Assembly: GCA_002441395.1 (NCBI GenBank)
Contig: DJVZ01000011.1
Coordinates: 52,086-87,765 of the forward strand
Direction of reading: 5' to 3'
From: Spirochaetaceae bacterium UBA6243
GTDB taxonomy: Bacteria > Spirochaetota > Spirochaetia > Treponematales > Rectinemataceae
DNA: 35,680 nt
The position numbers and the translations under genes are program-made. Shown one piece after another: positions 23,022 to 29,672 of the stretch. Positions within the stretch are counted from its first letter, which is position 1. Each line of letters opens with the position of its first letter. Below the pieces are notes generated by a model, which was not told where the DNA came from, searched no databases, and saw only the letters and a list, made by a program, of their open reading frames with translations.

Positions 23022-23050
23022 TTGACCAAAGCAGCAAAAATCGCTATGGT
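23022..23050 (+). promoter_or_regulatory. promoter of the tRNA-Gln/tRNA-Glu pair
   Basis: TTGACC (23022-23027), a 17-base spacer and TATGGT (23045-23050), placing transcription start just before the tRNA-Gln 5' end. Confidence 0.7.
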
Positions 23051-23060
23051 ACACCCATTA

Positions 23061-23133
23061 TTCCCCGGTTGTGTAATGGTAGCACGGCAGACTCTGGATC
23101 TGCTTGTGGGGGTTCGAATCCTCCCTGGGGAAT
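23061..23133 (+). tRNA. tRNA-Gln (anticodon CUG)
   Basis: Acceptor stem TTCCCCG pairs with TGGGGAA (one G-U), D arm has the TAATGGTAGCAC form, the anticodon stem GCAGA/TCTGC holds loop CTCTGGA with anticodon CTG, and the T arm is GGGGG-TTCGAAT-CCTCC. CCA is not encoded. Confidence 0.93.
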
Positions 23134-23209
23134 TTTATTTTTGTTTCGATACCTGAGGCAAATCCCCAGGCCAATGGAGGTTGAAAACCTCGACTGTTTC
23201 CAATACCGA

Positions 23210-23281
23210 GGCCCCTTCGTCTATCGGTTAGGACAAAAGATTCTCAATCTTTAAAGAGGGGTTCGATTCCCCTAGGGGCTA
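23210..23281 (+). tRNA. tRNA-Glu (anticodon CUC)
   Basis: Acceptor stem GGCCCCT pairs with AGGGGCT (outer pair G-U), D arm TCTATCGGTTAGGAC, anticodon stem AAAGA/TCTTT with loop TTCTCAA and anticodon CTC, and T arm AGGGG-TTCGATT-CCCCT. CCA is not encoded. A truncated integrase lies 25 bases downstream, which suggests this gene's 3' end is an element integration site. Confidence 0.93.
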
Positions 23282-23295
23282 GAATTTATGAAATA

Positions 23296-23316
23296 AGTCC
23301 TTGTAAATCAAGGACT
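23296..23316 (+). repeat. perfect 8-bp hairpin behind tRNA-Glu
   Basis: AGTCCTTG, a five-base TAAAT loop and CAAGGACT. It may be a tRNA transcript end or part of an attachment region; no T-run follows, so it is not a standard terminator. Confidence 0.5.
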
Positions 23317-23472
23317 ATGCCAAGGGCTTCTATGACGAAAAAGGCGAATGGTACACCGACCGCCTGAAGAAAGGCCGCGGCATGACAAAAGAGAGCCTTC
23401 TGCTCAGGCAGTCGCATATCGTGAATTACATCATCCCCCTTTTTGGAGCCTGTCTTCCCGAGCGATTATCAC
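23307..23472 (+). pseudogene. tyrosine integrase fragment (N-terminal core-binding part only)
   Basis: The frame following a TAA reads IKDYAKGFYDEKGEWYTDR, then RGMTKESLLLRQSHIVNYII, then PLFGACLPERLS. This matches the SAM-like core-binding domain of phage and island integrases, where a short helix is followed by an R/S-rich turn and a YI-x-PxFG-x-x-x-x-x-I/L motif. The protein's start and the whole catalytic domain with the R...HxxR...Y residues are missing; the frame continues to 23576 but with no integrase features after about 23472. Its place directly behind tRNA-Glu fits an old island integration. Confidence 0.7.
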
Positions 23473-23575
23473 TAGGCAGGGGGTTTCACCCCGAAAGATC
23501 TGCCCCGTACGGGCACCGTGTAGCACCTCCTCCAGAACAGTTTGTAGTAGCAATGATGTATAGTAACCCTGTCTA

Positions 23576-23837
23576 GAGGCTCATGGAAAAGAGATAAAAG
23601 CTTTTAAAATAACAGATTATTAGGAAGCGAATCTGGCAGCCTTTGACTGCCTAAAAGAGAGAAAACGGAGTTCTTCAGGAACCCCGAAGTATTTGCATGC
23701 CTCCTGGGATTTCGGTTATACTTTTCATCGCGGGAGCTCCTTCCTGTTTTTGGTTGTTTAGACAACTCCATCATACAGGATTTGTACCCCCTTTTTTCAT
23801 TAAAATTCGCTCATCTCTTGACTTTTGCAAGAGCCTC
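23576..23837 (-). mobile_element. 262-bp insertion-element remnant with terminal inverted repeats
   Basis: GAGGCTCATGGAAAAG at 23576-23591 is matched in inverted orientation by GAGGCTCTTGCAAAAG on the other strand at 23837-23822, 14 of 16 identical. Within, the minus strand has a short frame from an ATG beginning MKSITEIPGGMQI which breaks after 17 codons; in the neighbouring frame it continues FGVPEELRFLSFRQSKAARF before stops. This looks like the leading part of a transposase after large deletion. I cannot assign the IS family with certainty and see no clear target duplication. Confidence 0.55.
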
Positions 23838-24084
23838 AAGTTTTAATTAATTCTCCTTTTATGATTACACGTCCTTGATCTGGACATTTCATACAAAACT
23901 GTTTTGTTCTTTTATCACCACAATCAAGATCGCCACCATTTAATAATGCATATACACTAGGATAAATACATTGCCACAATTCATGACATATTGGAGGGCA
24001 AAGATTTCCCACTATATACTCATCACCTACTTTATGAAGATGTGATCTGCATTTACTTTCAATAATTGTCAGCTTTATTTTCAT
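23836..24084 (-). CDS. TIGR04076-type small protein
   Basis: 82 residues starting MKIKLTIIESKCRSHLHKVG, then the GDEYIV strand, a CPPICHELWQCIYPSVYALLNGGD core and a C-terminal CPDQGRVIIKGELI strand. This matches what I recall of the TIGR04076 family, a small cysteine-containing protein of unknown function; the GFCPWAW-like centre is replaced by CPPICHELW. The gene is clearly more AT-rich than its neighbours, a sign of transfer. AAGGAAG lies just before ATG 24084. Its stop codon lies on the first bases of an insertion-element inverted repeat, so the end may have been made by that insertion, though the length is close to family norm. Upstream the same frame runs on without a stop into the IS256 remnant. 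Confidence 0.65.
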   Translation of the reverse strand: MKIKLTIIESKCRSHLHKVGDEYIVGNLCPPICHELWQCIYPSVYALLNGGDLDCGDKRTKQFCMKCPDQGRVIIKGELIKT

Positions 24085-24136
24085 ATCTTCCTTCCAATGA
24101 TTGGTAAGTGTAAATTCTGCCCCGTTGGAGAAAAAA

Positions 24137-24473
24137 TCAGTAGGCCCCAGGCGCCACCCCGGTGAGGTGGTGATACTTCCCCAGCAGCCGGTTCCGCATG
24201 CGGTGATCTCCTCGTCAAGCGCCGCGGCCGCCGCACTCACCTGGGTCGATGAAATGGCGGTTCCACAGAGCTGTTCGACGATGTCGGAAACCTTGCGGAT
24301 AGAGACGCCTTTGACCTACATCTCCGCGATCGCCAGTTTGAGCGCGCGTTCACTCTGTATCCCCTTTCGATTTTCATCGCCGCATTCAAGAGAACCTTGA
24401 GCCCTTCCGGTTCCCGCAACGTCAGCACTTTCAACACGTCCTCAAGAATGCTACTCTCATCCTGGGGGGTCAT
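24137..24473 (-). pseudogene. broken IS256-family transposase
   Basis: The N-terminus MTPQDESSILEDVLKVL with GLKVLLNAAMKIERG is followed, after an internal deletion and frame change, by SERALKLAIAEM-stop-VKGVSIRKVSDIVEQLCG, then TAISSTQVSAAAAALDEEIT and, in yet another frame, RNRLLGKYHHLT. These are in the order of IS256 (mutator) transposases, where the EMY-V-GVSTRKV and VS-LDEE regions precede the first catalytic Asp. The tyrosine codon of EMY has become TAG. An AAGGAGGACCG ribosome binding site precedes ATG 24473. About the first quarter of the gene survives and the catalytic domain is gone. Confidence 0.75.
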
Positions 24474-24502
24474 TCGGTCCTCCTTGTAAGTTTTCATCAA
24501 AC

Positions 24503-24754
24503 TCATAAAAGACCGGATCGGCTCACCACTTCAAGTCCGCATAATAGTTTGTTCAGCATCGGTTCATGTTCGTTGGTATCTGTACTTTCGAATAGCATGT
24601 ATTGCAATAAAAGTACTGCCCGTTCGGTGCTGCTTCGGTCTTTGAAGCCGTTTTCGCCGGTAAGTTGCAGTAGCGAAAAGAGTCTTGGCAGAAACGGGTT
24701 ACAGAGCACCAGTCCTGCATTATTAATACATATCTCTTCCCTGTGGTATGTCAT
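24503..24754 (-). pseudogene. fragment of a contractile injection system tape-measure protein
   Basis: 83 codons reading ICINNAGLVLCNPFLPRLF, then a GFKDRSSTERAVLLLQYM stretch and HEPMLNKLLCGLEV. From memory this is the strongly conserved core of the CIS_TMP family (Afp14-like), whose full proteins are many hundreds of residues and set the tube length in eCIS, PVC and related contractile particles. The normal sequence would continue after LCGL with a long tail, but here it ends at SRSGLL-stop where the IS256 remnant begins. The 5' side is also cut: ATG 24754 overlaps the stop of the small basic gene upstream. It cannot be functional as a tape measure. Confidence 0.68.
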
Positions 24755-24882
24755 GTTCCTTGAGAAGGATCGCTTCCTTTCTCTTTTTTAAGCGCAGAGC
24801 GTCGTGCCGCCTTCTCCTCCTTTTTCTTTTTTTTCTCTAATTCCTTCCGTCGCTTTTCGCTGCTATATTGATTAGGTCTCAC
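24751..24882 (-). CDS. 43-residue basic protein, KRRKELEKKKK type
   Basis: Starts at GTG 24882 with GAGGAG five bases upstream and reads MRPNQYSSEKRRKELEKKKK, then KEEKAARRSALKKEKGSDPS and a QGT end. It is highly charged and predicted to be one long helix. Small proteins beginning RPNxYSSEKRRKEL occur in spirochaetes and deltaproteobacteria as far as I recall, without known function; binding to RNA or ribosomes would suit the charge but is a guess. Its start overlaps the stop of the gene upstream (TAGTG), so translation is probably coupled. It is too short for most gene finders. Confidence 0.7.
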   Translation of the reverse strand: MRPNQYSSEKRRKELEKKKKKEEKAARRSALKKEKGSDPSQGT

Positions 24883-25007
24883 TATTTCTCCTCGGGCGAT
24901 ACCTGTATCGTCTGTCTCAGAATATCACGTTTAGGCTCAACTTTATAGATGACCTCGACAGTCTGCCCGGCGGCTGACTCGATGAAGTCGGCTTTTTTTG
25001 CTTCCAT
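24882..25007 (-). CDS. 41-residue protein upstream of and overlapping the basic protein
   Basis: Begins MEAKKADFIESAAGQTVEVI and ends YKVEPKRDILRQTIQVSPEEK. I do not recognise a family. The codons immediately before the stop supply the ribosome binding site of the next gene, and the two overlap by one base (TAGTG). AGGAGA lies directly against the ATG, closer than ideal, so the start is uncertain. The conserved-looking pattern of alternating hydrophobic residues (QTVEVIYKVEP, RQTIQV) suggests a small beta fold. Divergent from the EF-hand gene. Confidence 0.5.
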   Translation of the reverse strand: MEAKKADFIESAAGQTVEVIYKVEPKRDILRQTIQVSPEEK

Positions 25008-25023
25008 TCTCCTGATATCTGCA

Positions 25024-25052
25024 TTACAATCAATTCAGAAAAAGAATAATCT
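25024..25052 (+). promoter_or_regulatory. promoter of the EF-hand membrane protein gene
   Basis: TTACAA (25024-25029), a 17-base spacer and TAATCT (25047-25052). Both boxes imperfect; leader about 14 bases. Confidence 0.4.
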
Positions 25053-25072
25053 AACATGCGAAAGGGGACGTC

Positions 25073-27184
25073 ATGGCAGACAAAATGCACGTATGGCGCT
25101 TTAGGCGTATTGGCGGCATGGATCAGGTCGTCCTGAAGACTGGAGAAGACATCGCTGCCCTTTCCGAATTGGACCCTAAGCTCTGGGCTGCCCTTGCAAT
25201 GCCAACTTCGCAGCACCGCTGCAAAGAGGCCCTGTCTCTTCTCGATGAGGATCATGATGGCAGAGTTCGCGTGCCAGAAATTCTGCATGCGGTTGAAAAA
25301 TTCCGAATGGCATTCACCACGCTCGACATTCTCTTTGACGAGAACAGCGCGATTTCCTTAGATCGACTAAAGGACGGGCACTTGCGCGAAGCCTGTGTCA
25401 ATGCGGCACACATCGCAGGAGCAGAAGTGGAAGGGGTTGATGCTGCTGTCGTAGAGAAGGCGATCTCGCTGTACAATGAGCGCACTTTCAATGGCGATGG
25501 CGTCGTCGTGCCGGAATCGGCAAAAGACCCTCATACCGCCGGCATCATCGAAACACTCATCGCCTCAGGCTATCAGGCAATCGACAGCTCGGGGAAGAAC
25601 GGTGTGGACAATGTGGCGCTCGATGCATTTGCTCATGACGCAAACATCGTACTCGAATGGAATGCGAAAGGCGAATCAATACGAAGGACGCTGCCCGACC
25701 TCCCCTTCGATGCGATACTCCCGGCCTTTCGCACAATTTCCGATGTTATGGATGATTACTTCAGAAGATGCGCGGTGCTCGATCTCGCAGGAACGCCTGA
25801 TGCCCTCAAAAATCTTGAGACACAGATGGCGGCAGCGCTCAGTACTCCGCTTGGGAATAACGCTGAAGCATTGCAGGCATTGCCACTGGCGCTGCCGCGG
25901 GCCGATGGGCTTCTCGCCCTCGATGCCGCATACAATCCTTTGTATGAAACCGAAGTTAAATCATTCCTCGATGCAGTGAAAACCCCATACGGGCTTGAAA
26001 AGGAGCTCGACAAAACCGCCTGGAGCCGGATCGCCGCTGACTGTAGAATGTATGCAGCGTGGACCGACAGCAAGCCACCTGTCGGCGCAGAGTCAATTGA
26101 CCCGTCGATGCTCTCGGATATTCTCAATGGCGGCTCGCTGGATGCAATCCGGACCCTCATAACCCGGGACCTCGCAGAAGCAGCACACGCAGAGGCGCTT
26201 CATGAATTGCACAATATTTTAGTATTGAAAAAAGACCTTTTAAAAATACTCCGCAATTTTGTCACGATGGACGAATTCTACGGCAGCCGCGAAGGCATCT
26301 TCCAGAGCGGCAGACTCTTCATCGACGGACGCGAGCTTGAGCTCTGCCTGGATGTCCGAAATTCAACCGCACACTCCTCCATGGCGGGACTTGCCGGAAT
26401 GTATCTCATCTACTGTGACATAACCCGTACAACAGGCGAAAAAGGCTCAGTCGTCGCCGCACTCACCGCGGGGGACGCCGATCGAATCTACGTCGGACGG
26501 AACGGCATTTATTTCGACAACGACGGACTGGACTGGAACGCCACGATCACAAAAGTGGTGATTCAGCCCATCAGTATCCGCGAAGCCTTTCTCAGCCCTT
26601 ACAAATGGCTCGCGCGAACGATCGAAGAATTTACGGCCAAGCGGGCGGGTACAGCCGAAGCCGGGCGGCAGAGCCAGCTCAAGGAGTTTGCCCAAAAAGC
26701 AGTTGAACAGCCCACGAAGGCCCCCCAGGCTGCAGAACAGATTGCGCCCAAGAAAATCGATGTTGGGACTGTTGCGGCAATCGGCGTTGCATTGGGAAGC
26801 ATTGGTGTGATGATTACGAGCATCCTGAGTCTCTTCATCGGCATGGGGGTGTGGATGCCCATTGGTATTCTCGTCGTCTTTTTGCTCATTTCCGGCCCAT
26901 CGATGATCCTTGCCGCAATCAAGCTCAGGAAGAGAGACCTGAGCCCGATTCTGAACGCGGAAGGCTGGGCCATAAATGGCCGGCTAAAATTGAATCTTAT
27001 CTTCGGCGCAGCGCTGAGCCATCTCGGAAACTTGCCGCCCAATTCAATCCGAATGCTGAATGATCCCTACGCACCAAAGAAAAAACCTTGGGCGCTCTAT
27101 ATCGTAATACTGATAATCGTAGTGGCCGTTGTAGCGTGGTTGTCGGGCTGGCTCGATCCGGTTTTTGCGTGGCTGAAGGGATAG
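25073..27184 (+). CDS. large EF-hand membrane protein of unknown function
   Basis: 703 residues. A canonical 12-residue EF-hand loop sits at 58-69 (DEDHDGRVRVPE: acidic at positions 1, 3, 5 and 12, Gly at 6, Val at 8), and a second weaker one near residue 147 (FNGDGVVVPES). There is no signal peptide at the N-terminus. A large soluble region of ~550 residues with many short Leu/Ala-rich helices follows, then hydrophobic segments at about 563-617 (two helices) and 673-697, leaving both ends near the membrane. The conserved-looking centre includes DEFYGSREGIFQSGRLFIDGR and DVRNSTAHSSMAGLAGMYL. I know no assigned function; calcium-regulated membrane protein is the most that can be said. ATG 25073 has AAGGGGA upstream. 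It stands alone, followed by the B12 riboswitch. Confidence 0.85.
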   Translation: MADKMHVWRFRRIGGMDQVVLKTGEDIAALSELDPKLWAALAMPTSQHRCKEALSLLDEDHDGRVRVPEILHAVEKFRMAFTTLDILFDENSAISLDRLKDGHLREACVNAAHIAGAEVEGVDAAVVEKAISLYNERTFNGDGVVVPESAKDPHTAGIIETLIASGYQAIDSSGKNGVDNVALDAFAHDANIVLEWNAKGESIRRTLPDLPFDAILPAFRTISDVMDDYFRRCAVLDLAGTPDALKNLETQMAAALSTPLGNNAEALQALPLALPRADGLLALDAAYNPLYETEVKSFLDAVKTPYGLEKELDKTAWSRIAADCRMYAAWTDSKPPVGAESIDPSMLSDILNGGSLDAIRTLITRDLAEAAHAEALHELHNILVLKKDLLKILRNFVTMDEFYGSREGIFQSGRLFIDGRELELCLDVRNSTAHSSMAGLAGMYLIYCDITRTTGEKGSVVAALTAGDADRIYVGRNGIYFDNDGLDWNATITKVVIQPISIREAFLSPYKWLARTIEEFTAKRAGTAEAGRQSQLKEFAQKAVEQPTKAPQAAEQIAPKKIDVGTVAAIGVALGSIGVMITSILSLFIGMGVWMPIGILVVFLLISGPSMILAAIKLRKRDLSPILNAEGWAINGRLKLNLIFGAALSHLGNLPPNSIRMLNDPYAPKKKPWALYIVILIIVVAVVAWLSGWLDPVFAWLKG

Positions 27185-27263
27185 GCGCGGCACGAAAATA
27201 TTTCGAACCGGCGCGATGCAAACGCGCGCACTCAGAATGTCGTGAAAACTACTTTACGAGCAC

Positions 27264-27291
27264 TTGACGCCAGCGCCTCACGTCTTATATT
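27264..27291 (+). promoter_or_regulatory. promoter of the B12 uptake operon
   Basis: TTGACG (27264-27269), a 16-base spacer and TATATT (27286-27291). Transcription would start about 27298, right at the riboswitch P1 stem. Confidence 0.7.
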
Positions 27292-27299
27292 CTGAAAAA

Positions 27300-27467
27300 G
27301 CTCCAGGGGCCTGAGGAATGCGGTGCAAATCCGCAGCGGTCCCGCCACTGTAACCGGGGATGTCCCAGCAGGCAAAGGTACAAAATCCTTTGCGGCCATT
27401 GCGGCTATTGCCGTGAGAAGGCGCTGTGCGTGCAGATGATCCGGAAGCCAGGATACCGCTCTGGGGC
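27300..27467 (+). promoter_or_regulatory. cobalamin riboswitch
   Basis: The conserved elements are in order: GGAATGCGGTGCAAATCCGC (27315-27334), the B12 box GCCACTG (27344-27350), and GGAAGCCAGGATACCG (27443-27458). A P1 stem pairs CTCCAG (27301-27306) with CTGGGG (27461-27466). It senses adenosylcobalamin or another cobalamin form and should turn down the receptor and lipoprotein genes when B12 is plentiful. Confidence 0.93.
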
Positions 27468-27617
27468 GAGCCCGATATGGTTTCGGGCAGAACTTCGAGG
27501 TCTGAGGAACTCTGGATGCGCAGCAATTCCGGCTCGAGCGCCCCTATCCCATTCTTGAGTTGCATTTTCCGCCAATTCGACGCTGCAAAAACGCTTCATT
27601 TTTGCAGACACAACGCA

Positions 27618-27659
27618 AGCCTCCTTCCTCGAATTCATTTGCATCGCAAGGAGGAGGCT
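27618..27659 (+). promoter_or_regulatory. Shine-Dalgarno-masking hairpin of the riboswitch
   Basis: AGCCTCC (27618-27624) pairs with GGAGGCT (27653-27659), and TTC (27625-27627) extends the stem against GGA (27650-27652, one G-U pair). This buries the btuB ribosome binding site, pointing to translational control. A second hairpin, TGCAAAAA/TTTTTGCA, lies near 27583-27605. Confidence 0.7.
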
Positions 27660-27663
27660 CACT

Positions 27664-29634
27664 ATGCAGCCGTCGCGCCCGACCAGGGCTTTATTGGCTC
27701 TTTGTCTTTTTAATCTCTGTTTCCCTGCAGCATTTTCCCAGACGGTCGAACTGCCATCCGTCATTGTGGAAGGTGTGCTGCCAATGAGCGATCTTGCGCC
27801 TTCCGCGGGTACGACGAGCATCGATCACGCCGCGATTGAAGCGTCTGCCGCACCGGACCTCACCACCCTTCTCTCTTCGATATCAGGCGTCATAATTTCT
27901 CCTACCGGCGCGGATGGCGCACAATCGACGATCTCTTTGAGGGGTTCTACCTCGAATCAGGTGCTCGTCCTCGTCGATGGCGTACGCGTCACCGACCCCG
28001 CGACGGGCCAGACCGACTTGTCCCGCCTCGATATACCGCTCGACCAAATCGAACGCATCGAAATACAGCGCGGAGCCCTGTCCGCGCAATACGGCGCGGA
28101 CGCGGTCGGCGGTGTCATTCACATTCATACGAAAAAGAAAACAGCGGCCCCATCGATCGATATATCGATACAGAACAATGCGTTCCTTCCTTCTTCCGTA
28201 ACGGTCGGCAGCGGCTTTGCCGCAACCACGGTTCCTTTTGTGGGCTCCGCGCTCGTCGATGGGCAGTCTGTCGATATCTCTGCAAACATGAAAAATCTCT
28301 CTGCCTGGGCAAAGGCAGAGCGCGCTACAAATGGCTACCCCTATTATGACACAAACGGACAGCGACGCCAAAGAACGAATGCGAGTTTGCTCGCCACCGC
28401 CGGGGGCTTTCAGGGCTCCTTTCCTCTCTCGATTGGAGAGCTGTCGACAACAGCGAGAGTGAATTATCGCTCCATGGGAGTGGCGGGCACGGAAGATTCG
28501 CCGACGCCTGAGGCCCGCCAAGAGGATTGGAACGCCAATCTCTCGACTCATTTCAGCACGGACGCCCTTTTTGCCGGCGCACTCGCCCTCGACGTGAACC
28601 CTTATGCGCAGGTCGGGGGCATTCAGTATCGCGAATCGGATACTTCAGGCACAGACACACATCATTCATATCGGGCCGGCGCAGAGAGTTCATTCTCCTG
28701 GCTGCCGCCGTGGCAGGGCGAGCTCAAGGGGGGCGCTTCATTCCGCTATGACCGGCTCGAATCGAGCGTCGTAAAAGCGAGCGACGGGGGCCCGCCTCAG
28801 CGCTTCTCGGCCGGAACTTTTGTCGAGCCCCACTTTGAAATCGGCAAATGGACAGCGATTCCCGCGCTCCGCTATGACGCGACAAGTGATTTCCCCTCTG
28901 GGGTCTCGGCCAGTCTCGGCCTCCTCTATGACCTAGCGAAGGATACCGTGGTTCGAAGCTCAATCTCGAGCGCATACAGGGCACCATCCTTCGATGATCT
29001 GTACTGGCCCGCGTCGGGCGGCACGGAAGGCGACCCCGACCTTGAGCCCGAAACCGCGTTTTCAGGCGATCTTTCAGTCGCACACCGCGACGAGCAAAAA
29101 ACATGGTCCATAGGCGCATTCGGGCGGTATGTCCAGGACGTCATTCTGTGGCAACCCGATGCGTCGGGTACCTGGAAACCAACAAATTACGGAAATGCGC
29201 TTTATCCGGGAATCGAGGCAGAAGCTTCATCAAATATTGGTACCTGGCAGATCAGCGGGAATTATACGTTTCTCTACAGTTTTGTCCTCTCAGGGAACCT
29301 CACCCTTGCGGATGACAAGCGGGTGCCGTATGTGCCCGTCCACTCGGCATCTCTCAGCGCAGTGCGGTCGAGCAGAAATTTCAAGAGCGCGTTCATGTTC
29401 ACCTATAAAAGCCTCAGGTACACCACCACAGGCAATCTAGCATATCTGCCGGCAACGCTCATCGCCAATGCCAAGCTCCAATGGGCGCTCAGCCCCCGCA
29501 CTGATTTCGAACTTTCGTTCCAGAATTTTTTCGACGAGCGATATGAGATCGTACAGGGCTATCCCATGCCCGGCTTTTCGGTCTCGGCAAAATTCACCAT
29601 GCATATCCAGGGACAAAAAGCACCTGTGCAATGA
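27664..29634 (+). CDS. btuB: TonB-dependent cobalamin receptor, BtuB-like
   Basis: 656 residues. A signal peptide ends at FPAAFS-Q; after it the LPSVIVEG stretch resembles a TonB box. The plug domain has STISLRGSTSNQVLVLVDGV, the RLDIPLDQIERIEIQRG segment and AQYGADAVGGVIHI, as in BtuB and other TonB-dependent receptors. The remainder is a beta-barrel of alternating strands ending in KFTMHIQGQ. It imports corrinoids across the outer membrane, powered by TonB. The upstream cobalamin riboswitch is the main reason to assign B12 over siderophores. ATG 27664 has a GGAGG site six bases upstream, masked by a hairpin. The lipoprotein gene follows 38 bases on. Confidence 0.92.
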   Translation: MQPSRPTRALLALCLFNLCFPAAFSQTVELPSVIVEGVLPMSDLAPSAGTTSIDHAAIEASAAPDLTTLLSSISGVIISPTGADGAQSTISLRGSTSNQVLVLVDGVRVTDPATGQTDLSRLDIPLDQIERIEIQRGALSAQYGADAVGGVIHIHTKKKTAAPSIDISIQNNAFLPSSVTVGSGFAATTVPFVGSALVDGQSVDISANMKNLSAWAKAERATNGYPYYDTNGQRRQRTNASLLATAGGFQGSFPLSIGELSTTARVNYRSMGVAGTEDSPTPEARQEDWNANLSTHFSTDALFAGALALDVNPYAQVGGIQYRESDTSGTDTHHSYRAGAESSFSWLPPWQGELKGGASFRYDRLESSVVKASDGGPPQRFSAGTFVEPHFEIGKWTAIPALRYDATSDFPSGVSASLGLLYDLAKDTVVRSSISSAYRAPSFDDLYWPASGGTEGDPDLEPETAFSGDLSVAHRDEQKTWSIGAFGRYVQDVILWQPDASGTWKPTNYGNALYPGIEAEASSNIGTWQISGNYTFLYSFVLSGNLTLADDKRVPYVPVHSASLSAVRSSRNFKSAFMFTYKSLRYTTTGNLAYLPATLIANAKLQWALSPRTDFELSFQNFFDERYEIVQGYPMPGFSVSAKFTMHIQGQKAPVQ

Positions 29635-29672
29635 AATAACGAATCACAAGATCAATACATATAGGAGGTTTT

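Noticed and set aside
23470..23575. GGGG-TTTCA-CCCC and CCCGTACGGG repeats as a group II intron domain
   Set aside because: The sequence does not match the domain V consensus and no intron protein is near.
24917..25288. Minus-strand 123-codon frame over the start of the EF-hand gene
   Set aside because: It overlaps antisense the well-supported EF-hand gene, and in the 24882-25007 stretch a different frame has the better coding pattern.
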